Positions 1-7,492 of a DNA stretch of 64,000 nucleotides are shown here, piece after piece. Origin of the DNA: Microbispora siamensis. GTDB lineage: Bacteria; Actinomycetota; Actinomycetes; Streptosporangiales; Streptosporangiaceae. A program made the translations under genes and the position numbers. Location of the stretch: assembly GCF_016863095.1 (NCBI RefSeq), contig NZ_BOOF01000048.1, positions 1 through 64,000 on the forward strand. Direction: 5' to 3'. The first letter of the stretch is position 1; every line of letters begins with the position of its first letter. The notes beneath the pieces were generated by a model. That model was not told where the DNA came from, did not search any database, and worked only from the letters and a program-made list of their open reading frames with translations.

Positions 1-1
1 C

Positions 2-205
2 AGGGGCTGGACCGTGAACTGGAGCTGGTCCGGCTCCCCGTCCATCACCCAGCTGTGGGGCGGCGTCAAGTCCGGCTCCGGCGCCTCGGTCTCCGTGCGC
101 AACGAGTCCTGGAACGGCACGCTGTCCGCCGGCGGCACCACCACCTTCGGGTTCGTCGCCAACGGCAGCGCGGAGACGCCGACGCTGACGTGCAGCGCCT
201 CCTGA
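2..205 (+). CDS. C-terminal end of a secreted protein with a cellulose-binding CBM2 module (5' truncated by window)
   Basis: The frame is open from the window edge and ends at 205. The residues (GWTVNWSWSG, LWGG, SVRNESWNGTLSAGGTTTFGF, ending LTCSAS) are the second half of a family 2 carbohydrate-binding module, with the conserved W/NxxWNG/GxxxxFGF pattern and the closing Cys that usually pairs with an N-terminal Cys. CBM2 modules bind crystalline cellulose or xylan outside the cell. The catalytic part lies left of the window, so the enzyme class cannot be given. A strong hairpin follows at 251-281. Confidence 0.85.
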   Translation, partial: RGWTVNWSWSGSPSITQLWGGVKSGSGASVSVRNESWNGTLSAGGTTTFGFVANGSAETPTLTCSAS

Positions 206-250
206 CCGGTGCAACCGTGATGACGCGCTCCTGACCAGGAGGAGCGTGCA

Positions 251-281
251 GGGGCACCCCCGCCACCCGCGGGGGTGCCCC
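251..281. terminator. Perfect 12-bp stem hairpin after the CBM2 gene
   Basis: GGGGCACCCCCG (251-262) pairs perfectly with CGGGGGTGCCCC (270-281) around a 7-nt loop. It lies between the rightward CBM2 gene and the end of the leftward XdhC-like gene (318), so it can serve both. There is no T-run, as is common for actinobacterial terminators. Confidence 0.8.
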
Positions 282-317
282 CTGTGTGTGGCGGGGAGTC
301 AGTGCGTTGGCGGAGCG

Positions 318-848
318 TCAGTGCGCGAAGCCGCCGGGCCTGCCGTTCCTGTCGGCGATCAGGCCGGCGAGCGTGGCCACCGCGATCTCCGGAGGCGTAC
401 GGGAGCCGATGTTGAGCCCGATCGGGCGGTGTACGCGGGCGATCTCCTCGGGCGGGACGCCCAGCTCGGTCAGCGCCCGCACGTGCGGGCCCGGGTGGCG
501 GGGGCTGCCCATGACGCCGATCCAGCGCGCGGGGCTGCCGAGAACGTCACGCAGTATCGGCCCGATCTCCGCGCGGTGGTGGTCGGTGACGACCACGTCG
601 GCCGTGCCGTCCAGGTGGTCGCCCACCTCCCTGACCACCGGGACCGAGCCCGCAGGGAGGCCGCCGAGCCCGCGGTCCGGGTCGGGTTCCAGCAGGATCG
701 GCCGGAAGCCCAGCTCAGCGCCGAAGCGCAGCAGGTGATTCGCCACCGGAGACGCGAACACCGCGACCAGCGTCCGCCTCGCCTCCTCGGGCAGCGCTTC
801 GCCGTGGGCGGTCGCGCACGCGGGGTCCTCGTCATGGCTGTGGCTCAT
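318..848 (-). CDS. XdhC/CoxF-like protein (XdhC Rossmann domain only)
   Basis: 176 residues. The core VAVFASPVANHLLRFGAELG followed by DVVVTDHHRAE and WIGVMGSPRHPGPHVRALTELG is the XdhC_C Rossmann domain found in proteins that handle or insert the sulfurated molybdenum cofactor of xanthine dehydrogenase-type enzymes. The closing RPIGLNIGSRTPPEIAVATLAGLIADRNG is the family signature. The N-terminal XdhC half with the conserved CxxG is absent, so this is a short form. No xanthine dehydrogenase subunits lie beside it. The only other possible Mo enzyme in the window, the sulfite-oxidase-like protein at 23238, uses a cofactor that does not need this protein. Start chosen as the first ATG; its ribosome site is weak. 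Confidence 0.8.
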   Translation of the reverse strand: MSHSHDEDPACATAHGEALPEEARRTLVAVFASPVANHLLRFGAELGFRPILLEPDPDRGLGGLPAGSVPVVREVGDHLDGTADVVVTDHHRAEIGPILRDVLGSPARWIGVMGSPRHPGPHVRALTELGVPPEEIARVHRPIGLNIGSRTPPEIAVATLAGLIADRNGRPGGFAH

Positions 849-928
849 GTCCGCAGTTTCTCAGCCGTGCGGCCCGAGGGACGACCCCCGGGGCGCGCCG
901 GGCGCGAGGGCGCGGGGAGGATCGGGCT

Positions 929-1666
929 GTGAACACGATGCTTCCGGTGACCCCGATGCTCGGCGTCGTGATGGCGCTGCTCGCGCTGGCGGGAGCCGCC
1001 GTCGCCGCCCTGGGCCGGTCCGGCCACGCCATGGCCGTCCTGACCGCCGCGGGGCGGGCCGCCGTCCAGCTCGCCCTGGTGTCCCTCGTCATCGGGTGGG
1101 CGATCGGGCTGCTGCCCGCCGTGGTGCTGTTCCTGCTCGTCATGTACGGCGTGGCGAGCGGCACCGCCGGCCGGCGGATCACGCGGGGGCGGGCCGGTTG
1201 GTGGGCCGCCGTGCCGATCGCGGCGGGCACGGCGCCGGTGGTGGTCCTGATGCTGGTCACGGGCGTCCTGCCGACACGCGGGATCACCCTGATCCCGGTG
1301 ACCGGCATCCTGCTCGGCGGATGCCTCACCGCGACCTCCCTCGCCGGGCACCGCGCGCTCGACGAACTGCGGCAGCGGCGCGGGGAGGTCGAGGCCGCGC
1401 TGGCGCTGGGGCTCTCCCCTCGGGACGCGGCGCTGGAGATCTGCCGCCCGGCCGCCGCGCGGGCGCTCGTGCCCGCGCTCGACCAGACCCGTACCGTGGG
1501 CCTGGTCACGCTGCCCGGCGCGTTCGTCGGCATGATGCTGGCCGGTTCCGACCCCGTGCACGCGGGAGCCGTACAGCTCGCGGTCCTCGTCGCCCTGCTC
1601 GCCGCCGAGTCGGCGGCCGTCGTGGTCACGATCGAACTCGCCGCCCGCGGCCGCTTCTCGCGCTGA
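929..1666 (+). CDS. fetB: FetB-like (UPF0014) membrane permease
   Basis: 245 residues with about six or seven hydrophobic segments. It matches the UPF0014/FetB family in overall layout: GRAAVQLALVSLVIGW near the N-terminus, the cytoplasmic ALGLSPRDAALEICRPAA stretch, then DQTRTVGLVTLPGAFVGMMLAG. FetAB is an ABC exporter linked to iron homeostasis in E. coli. The partner ATPase FetA is not adjacent here, so it is either encoded elsewhere or this is an orphan permease. The GTG start at 929 sits 8 nt after GGGGAGG. A 160-nt gap with an inverted repeat separates it from the next gene. Confidence 0.8.
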   Translation: MNTMLPVTPMLGVVMALLALAGAAVAALGRSGHAMAVLTAAGRAAVQLALVSLVIGWAIGLLPAVVLFLLVMYGVASGTAGRRITRGRAGWWAAVPIAAGTAPVVVLMLVTGVLPTRGITLIPVTGILLGGCLTATSLAGHRALDELRQRRGEVEAALALGLSPRDAALEICRPAAARALVPALDQTRTVGLVTLPGAFVGMMLAGSDPVHAGAVQLAVLVALLAAESAAVVVTIELAARGRFSR

Positions 1667-1722
1667 CCCGTGATCGCACGGCTATTGCCTTTCATCCACA
1701 CCTGGTCAAGACTGTGCAACAT

Positions 1723-1771
1723 CGATCAGAATCGGTCGCGCTTCCTGGTGAGGTGCGATCGAATCTGAGCG
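1723..1771. promoter_or_regulatory. 17-bp imperfect inverted repeat upstream of the large glycosidase
   Basis: CGATCAGAATCGGTCGC (1723-1739) and GCGATCGAATCTGAGCG (1755-1771) are inverted copies matching at 14 of 17 positions around a 15-nt spacer. The pair ends about 60 bp before the glycosidase start, where a repressor or activator dimer pair could act. No matching regulator is adjacent. A plain RNA hairpin is the alternative. Confidence 0.45.
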
Positions 1772-1832
1772 ATTTCGCCTGCCGTCACCCTGCGCTACCC
1801 CCTGAAAACGCTGAGAACGTCCCGAGGTGACC

Positions 1833-4800
1833 ATGAGACACGCCGTCGCGGTGCTCGCGACGCTCGCGGCGCTGGCCGCGCCGACCGCCCTGACGCCAGC
1901 CCCGGCCGAGGCCGCCCACGCCCAGACGCCGCCCGCGGCGTACCCCGAGGTCGGCAGGGGCACCGCCTTCCTCGACCACGACGCGCTCGTGTCGGGCTAC
2001 GCCGAGCCGGAGTGGTACAAGGCCAACATCCCGTTCCTGGAGGTGCCCGACCGGGAGATCCAGGACGTCTACTACTACCGCTGGAGCACCTACAAGCGGC
2101 ACATCCGCTACACCGACTCCGCGACCGGCGACGTCGTCACCGAGTTCCACAACCCGCCCGGATACTCCGCCCCGCTCGGCGGCATCGTCGCCGCCGCGGG
2201 TCACCATGTGTACGAGGGGCGCTGGCTGCGCGACACCCGTCCGATCGACGACTACCTCACCTACTGGCTGCAGGGACCGGGCGCCGGCCCCAAGCCGAAG
2301 GAGGACTACGTCAACAAGGACACCGACGACTGGGCACACCAGTACTCCTGGTGGGCGGCCGACGCCGCCTACCAGCGCTACCTGGTGACCGGCGACGCGT
2401 CCTTCGTCGAGGGACTACTGCCCGACCTGGTCCGGCAGTACGACAAGTGGGGCGGCCAGTACGACGCGAAGCTCGGGCTCTACTGGTCGGTGCCGGTGTG
2501 GGACGCCATGGAGTACACCGCCTCCTCCTACGAGACCGACCCGGCCGATCCCTACCACGGCGGCGCGGGCTACCGGCCGACGCTGAACGCCTACCAGTAC
2601 GGCGACGCAAAGGCGATCGCGGCCATCGCGGACATAGGTGGCGACAAGGCCCTGGCCGAGAAGTTCGAGAAGCGGGCGGCGTCGCTGCGGGACGCGCTGC
2701 ACCGCTACCTGTGGGACCCGCAACGGTCCTTCTTCTACCACAAGGCCCGCGCCGACCTGGACCCGCAGCAGAAACTGGTGTCCACCCGCGAGCAGATCGG
2801 GTTCGTGCCGTGGGCGTTCGACATGGCCAAGCCCGGCACGGAGAAGGCGTGGGCGCAACTGCTCGACCCGCAGGGGTTCGCCGCGCCGTACGGGCCGACC
2901 ACCGCGGAGCGGCGCAGCCCGCTGTTCATGCGGGACGCGCTGAGCGGCTGCTGCCGCTGGGACGGGCCGAGCTGGCCCTACTCGACTTCGACGACGCTGA
3001 CCGCGATGGCCAACCTGCTGGACGACTACGACCAGGACGTGATCACCGCCGCCGACTACTACGCCGTGCTGCGCGGTTACGCGCTCACGCAGTACAAGGA
3101 CGGGCACCCGTACGTCGCCGAGGCGCACCATCCGGACGAGCCGCGCTGGATCTACGACTCCCGGGGTCACAGCGAGCACTACAACCACTCGACCTTCAAC
3201 GACCTGGTGATCAGCGGCCTGATCGGGCTGCGCCCGCAGCCGGACGGCAGGGTCGTGCTGAATCCGCTCGTGCCGGCCGGGTGGGACTACTTCGCGCTGG
3301 AGAACGTGCCCTACCACGGGCACAACGTGACGGTCCTGTGGGACCGCGACGGCAGCAGGTATGGCCAGGGCGCGGGCATGCGCGTCTACGTGGACGGCAG
3401 GCCGGCCGCCCGCCGGGCCACGGTCGGCGAGCTGACCGCCCGCGTGCCGGCCGCAGTGGCGCCCGACCGGTCCTCGCGGCCGAGCGACGACGCCGCCAAT
3501 CCGTACGGCACCGGCTACCCCAAGCCGTTCGCGTCGTACACGAACGGCATCGACAACGTGTGGGACGCCGTGGACGGGCGGATCTTCTACGACGACATCC
3601 CGCACAACCGGTGGACCAACTACCGCTCCCCGAACGCCGAGGACCATCTCGGCGTGGACTTCGGCGTGCCGACCCGGGTGAGCGACGTGCGGTTCTACGC
3701 CTACGACGACGGCGGCGGGGTCAAGGCCCCGGCGTCGTACCGGCTGGAGTTCTGGGACGGCGCGGCCTGGCGCGAGGTGCCGGACCAGACCCGCACGCCG
3801 GAACGGCCCGTCGGCGCGGCACTGAACCGCGTCACGTTCCCGGCCCTGACCACGACCAGGATCCGGCTGGTGTTCGGCAACCCGCCGGGCGCGTACGTCG
3901 GCGTCACCGAACTGCAGGCCTGGTCGCCCGCCGCGGGCGACACCACGGTGGACGTGGCCGTCGCCGGGCAGGCGCACGCGGGCGCGCCCGCGGAGGTGAC
4001 CACCACCTTCGCCAACCGGGGACGCACGCCCGCCACCCGGGTCACGGCGTCGCTGGCCGTGCCGCCGGGCTGGTCGGCCGAGCCGGTCGGCAGTCCGCGC
4101 ACCCCGGTGGTGCGGCCGGGCGGCGAGTTCACCGTGCGCTGGCGGGTCGCGCCGCCCGCCGGAACCGCGCCGCGCCCCGGCGCGCACCCGGTGCGGGCGG
4201 TCGCCGAGTACGACGGGTCGGCGCGGGCCGTGAGCCCCTACGCCCAGGTGACCGTGGGGCTCGACCCGGACGCCTACGGCAAGACGGAGGCGCAGGACGA
4301 CTTCGGCACCGACACCTCGGCGGGCTACACCCTCTACAAACCCGAGGGCGGCGAGGCCCTGCCGGTGGTCACGGCCGGCGGCGGCCGGTTCGCGGGCAGC
4401 GGCACTCAGCCGTTCTTCGGCCTGGCCGCCGGACCGGCGGGGCTCTCGTCGGCCGACGCGGTCAGCGTGGTCACGGCCGGGACGTTCGCCGGCACCGGCA
4501 GCCCGGAGGACAGCGTGTTCGTCGGCTGGGTCAAGGACGCGGGCACCTATGTGACCGCCTGGTACAACAACACCCGCAAGCAGTCGGGCATCAACGTGCG
4601 GGTCGGCGGCCGGTTCCTGGACACGCCGGGCGACGCCCCGCTGAGCCTGAAGCCGGGCGACAGGTTCGCGCTGGTGCTGTCCGGCGACACCATCACCTCC
4701 TTCGCCTACACGGGCGGCCAGTGGCGTCCGCTGCGTACGGCGGACATCGGCGGCACGCTCGCCACCCCGCAGGCCCGTGAGGGCTTCCGCTACGGCTTCG

Positions 4801-4862
4801 GCCTGCGCGGCACCTCCGGCACGATCGCGATCGCGGGCCTGGAGGGCCGCAGCTCCCCGTAG
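1833..4862 (+). CDS. Large secreted glycoside hydrolase with discoidin-like, NEW3 and C-terminal beta-sandwich modules
   Basis: 1009 residues. A Sec signal peptide (MRHAVAVLATLAALAAPTAL... cleaved near AEA-AHA) is followed by a roughly 500-residue alpha/alpha-barrel-like glycosidase region with aromatic, acid-rich segments (DDWAHQYSWWAADAAYQRYL, LYWSVPVWDAMEYTASSYE, CCRWDGPSWPYSTSTTLTAM, HYNHSTFNDLVISGLIGLRP) resembling MGH1-like/GH63-like enzymes. Then come an F5/8 discoidin-like domain (about 560-710), an NPCBM-associated NEW3 beta-sandwich (about 715-820) and a concanavalin-like C-terminal domain. It probably removes sugars from plant or microbial polysaccharides outside the cell; the substrate cannot be read from sequence. 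ATG at 1833 is preferred over the in-frame GTG at 1827 because CGAGG sits 5 nt before it. An inverted repeat lies upstream. Confidence 0.75.
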   Translation: MRHAVAVLATLAALAAPTALTPAPAEAAHAQTPPAAYPEVGRGTAFLDHDALVSGYAEPEWYKANIPFLEVPDREIQDVYYYRWSTYKRHIRYTDSATGDVVTEFHNPPGYSAPLGGIVAAAGHHVYEGRWLRDTRPIDDYLTYWLQGPGAGPKPKEDYVNKDTDDWAHQYSWWAADAAYQRYLVTGDASFVEGLLPDLVRQYDKWGGQYDAKLGLYWSVPVWDAMEYTASSYETDPADPYHGGAGYRPTLNAYQYGDAKAIAAIADIGGDKALAEKFEKRAASLRDALHRYLWDPQRSFFYHKARADLDPQQKLVSTREQIGFVPWAFDMAKPGTEKAWAQLLDPQGFAAPYGPTTAERRSPLFMRDALSGCCRWDGPSWPYSTSTTLTAMANLLDDYDQDVITAADYYAVLRGYALTQYKDGHPYVAEAHHPDEPRWIYDSRGHSEHYNHSTFNDLVISGLIGLRPQPDGRVVLNPLVPAGWDYFALENVPYHGHNVTVLWDRDGSRYGQGAGMRVYVDGRPAARRATVGELTARVPAAVAPDRSSRPSDDAANPYGTGYPKPFASYTNGIDNVWDAVDGRIFYDDIPHNRWTNYRSPNAEDHLGVDFGVPTRVSDVRFYAYDDGGGVKAPASYRLEFWDGAAWREVPDQTRTPERPVGAALNRVTFPALTTTRIRLVFGNPPGAYVGVTELQAWSPAAGDTTVDVAVAGQAHAGAPAEVTTTFANRGRTPATRVTASLAVPPGWSAEPVGSPRTPVVRPGGEFTVRWRVAPPAGTAPRPGAHPVRAVAEYDGSARAVSPYAQVTVGLDPDAYGKTEAQDDFGTDTSAGYTLYKPEGGEALPVVTAGGGRFAGSGTQPFFGLAAGPAGLSSADAVSVVTAGTFAGTGSPEDSVFVGWVKDAGTYVTAWYNNTRKQSGINVRVGGRFLDTPGDAPLSLKPGDRFALVLSGDTITSFAYTGGQWRPLRTADIGGTLATPQAREGFRYGFGLRGTSGTIAIAGLEGRSSP

Positions 4863-4882
4863 CGCGGGGGTACGCGAAGGAC

Positions 4883-4911
4883 GCGCGCCGGCACCGGCCG
4901 GCGGGGCGCGC
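4883..4911. terminator. GC-rich hairpin between convergent glycosidase and ilvD genes
   Basis: GCGCGCC (4883-4889) pairs with GGCGCGC (4905-4911) around a GC-rich loop that can pair further. It fills the 49-nt gap between two convergent genes, so it probably ends both transcripts. Confidence 0.5.
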
Positions 4912-6753
4912 TCACTCGAGCAGTCGCACCGCTCCGGTGTCGGCGGACTGCGCCAGTGCCGCGTAGGCACGCAGGGCCGTGGAGACGCGCCGTTCACGGC
5001 CCTGGGGCCGATAGCCGGTGTCGCCTTCCAGCCGGGCACGGCGGGCGGCGAGGTCCGCGTCGGGCACCCGGACGTGGAGGGTGCGTGCGGCGACGTCGAC
5101 GTTGATGACGTCGCCGTCCTCGACCAGCGCGAGGGGACCGCCCGCCGCGGCCTCGGGTGAGACATGGCCGACCGCCAGGCCGGAACTGCCGCCGGAGAAG
5201 CGGCCGTCGGTGACCACGGCGCACACGTCGGCGAGGCCGCGGCCCTTGAGGTAGGCGGTGGGGTAGAGCATCTCCTGCATCCCGGGGCCGCCGCGCGGGC
5301 CCTCGTAGCGGATGACCAGCACGCTGCCCGGCGTCACCCTGCCGGACAGGACGGCTTCCGCGGCTTCCTCCTGTGATTCGGCCACCACCGCGCGCCCGGT
5401 GAAGACGCGCATGCCGTCGGGGACACCGGCGGATTTGACCACGGCGCCGTCGGGGGCGAGGTTGCCGCGCAGGACCGCCAGCCCGCCGTCGGGCGTGTAG
5501 GCGTGGGCCGCGTCGCGGACGCAGCCGCCCGCGGCGTCCGTGTCCAGGGACTCCCACCGCGCCGACTGGGAGAAGGCGGTGGCGGAGCGGACGCCGCCGG
5601 GGGCGGCGTGGAAGAGATCGAGGGCCTCGGGCGCGGGTGCCTCGCCCCTGATGTCCCAGGTGGCCAGCCACTGGGTGAGCGATTCGGCGTGGACGGCGTG
5701 CACGTTCTCGTGGAGCAGCCCGGCGCGGTGCAACTCGCCCAGAAGGGCGGGCACGCCGCCGGCCCGGTGGACGTCCTCCATCAGGTAGGGGCTGTTGGGG
5801 GCGACCTTGCACAGGCACGGCACGATGCGTGAGCGGGCCTCGATGTCGCGCAGGGTGTAGTCGAGTTCGGCCTCGTGGGCCGCGGCGAGCAGGTGGAGAA
5901 CGGTGTTGGTGGAGCCTCCCATGGCCAGATCCAGGGCCATCGCGTTGTCGAAGGCCGCCCGCGAGGCGATGGCCCGGGGGAGGACGGAGGCGTCGTCCTT
6001 GTCGTAGTAGCGCGCGGTCAGTTCCATGACCGTACGTCCGGCCTGCTCGTACAGCCTGCGGCGGGCGGTGTGGGTGGCGAGTGTCGAGCCGTTGCCGGGC
6101 AGGGCCAGGCCGAGCGCCTCCACCAGGCAGTTCATCGAGTTGGCGGTGAACATCCCCGCACACGAGCCGCAGGTGGGGCACGCCGCTTCTTCGATGCGGG
6201 CGACGTCCGCGTCGGACACGGCCGGGTTGACCGCCTCGGACATCGCGGTGACCAGTTCCAGGCGCGTGCGAACCGTGCCGTCGGCCAGCACCGCCCGCCC
6301 GCCCTCCATGGGGCCGCCGGAGACGAACACGGTGGGGATGTTCAGCCGCAGCGCGGCCATCAGCATCCCCGGCGTGATCTTGTCGCAGTTCGAGACGCAC
6401 ACCAGGGCGTCGGCGCAGTGGGCCTGGACCATGTACTCGATGGAGTCGGCGATCAGGTCCCGGGACGGCAGCGAGTACAGCATCCCGGCGTGTCCCATCG
6501 CGATGCCGTCGTCGACCGCGATGGTGTTGAACTCCCGTGCGATGCCGCCCGCGCCGGTGATGGCCTCGCACACGATGCGGCCCACCGGCTGCAGGTGCGT
6601 GTGGCCGGGGACGAACTCGGTGAAGCTGTTGGCCACCGCGACCACCGGTTTGACGCCGATGTCCCGGCTCGGCACACCGGAGGCGCGCATCAGGGCACGC
6701 GCTCCGGCCATGTTCCGTCCGTGGGTGACCGTACGTGATCTCAGTTGTGGCAT
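4912..6753 (-). CDS. ilvD: Dihydroxy-acid dehydratase (branched-chain amino acid and pantothenate precursor synthesis)
   Basis: 613 residues, the usual IlvD length. It dehydrates 2,3-dihydroxy-isovalerate and -methylvalerate to 2-keto acids. Visible signatures are [11 protein letters not shown] with an iron-sulfur Cys, [18 protein letters not shown] with two more Fe-S Cys, and [20 protein letters not shown] near the C-terminus. The start at 6753 gives [20 protein letters not shown], aligning with E. coli [20 protein letters not shown]; the ATG seven codons earlier is less likely. It stands alone, divergent from the broken MmyB-type regulator; the short divergent region contains an inverted repeat (6802-6820). 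Confidence 0.96.
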   Translation of the reverse strand: [613 protein letters not shown]

Positions 6754-6801
6754 GCCCCCATGCTTGCGGCGCACGGAGACGGGGCGAAGACAGCGGCGCT
6801 G

Positions 6802-6820
6802 CTAGTACTTCTGCTACCAG
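6802..6820. promoter_or_regulatory. Inverted repeat in the ilvD / broken-regulator divergent region
   Basis: CTAGTAC (6802-6808) and CTACCAG (6814-6820) are inverted copies matching at 5 of 7 positions around TTCTG. MmyB-family regulators commonly sit divergent from genes they control, so this may be the operator of the regulator that is now broken at 6837. Similarity is modest. Confidence 0.3.
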
Positions 6821-6836
6821 CACTTACCCTGACCCC

Positions 6837-7438
6837 ATGGGAACGGCACCACAGCGGCGGACGGAACTGGGCGGCTTCCTGCGGGCGAAGCGCACTCGTA
6901 TGTCCTCTCCCTGGCCGGATACGCCCCGAGTCCCAGCCGGCCCGACGAGCCGTCCGCGCACGCCGCGCCCGCTCACGTCCAGCGCCTCCTCGACGCGCTC
7001 GCCGGCTTCCCGTCCTACGCCATCGCCCCGGACTGGACGATCTGCGGGTGGAACGCCGCCTACACGACGCTGTATCCGAACGTGGCCACGGCCGGGCCGG
7101 ACGAGCGCAACCTGCTGTGGCTGGTCTTCACCGACCCCTACGTCCGCGACCTGCTGCCCGACTGGGAGACCACCAGCCGCCGGTTCCTCGCGGAGTTCCG
7201 TGCCGAGGCCGGGCCGCGCCTCGGCGACCTGGCCCGCTCGCCGGTCATCCAGCGCCTGCTGAGGGTCAGCGAGCCGTTCCGCGACGCCTGGCAGAGCCAT
7301 CACGTCGAGGGCTTCACCTCCCGCGAGCGGGTGTTCAGGCATCCGGTCGCGGGCACGGTGCGCTTCGAGCACCACCGGCTGGCCCCCGCCGACCACCCCG
7401 ATCTGCACCTGGTCGTCTACACCCCCGTGGCCGGGTGA
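6837..7438 (+). pseudogene. Broken MmyB-family transcriptional regulator lacking its helix-turn-helix
   Basis: From ATG 6837 the frame reads MGTAPQRRTELGGFLRAKRTR, the exact opening of MmyB/XRE regulators. At about 6900 it leaves frame. From 6902 a different frame reads LSLAGYAPS, then VQRLLDALAGFPSYAIAPDW, ICGWNAAYTTLYPN, FTDPYVRDLLPDWE and so on to VVYTPVAG, the complete MmyB-like ligand-binding domain. The roughly 60 residues that normally lie between (the HTH, RRTPGLRREEVAxLAGVS...YTRLEQGR) are missing. The allele thus has an internal deletion of about 180-200 nt that also shifts frame, leaving no DNA-binding domain. A collapsed GC-rich stretch in the assembly is the alternative. Confidence 0.8.
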
Positions 7439-7444
7439 GGCGCG

Positions 7445-7485
7445 GGGGAGCCGTCGTGCGGAGGTCCTCCGCACGACGGCTCCCC
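7445..7485. terminator. Near-perfect 20-bp palindromic terminator
   Basis: GGGGAGCCGTCGTGCGGAGG (7445-7464) and its exact complement (7466-7485) flank one T. The hairpin lies between the convergent broken regulator (ends 7438) and the GH2 gene (ends 7493), so it works in both directions. It is the strongest stem noticed in the window. Confidence 0.9.
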
Positions 7486-7492
7486 TCCGCGG

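Noticed and set aside
2415..5165. Minus-strand frame of about 900 codons
   Set aside because: Antisense shadow of the large glycosidase and part of ilvD; no recognisable motif.
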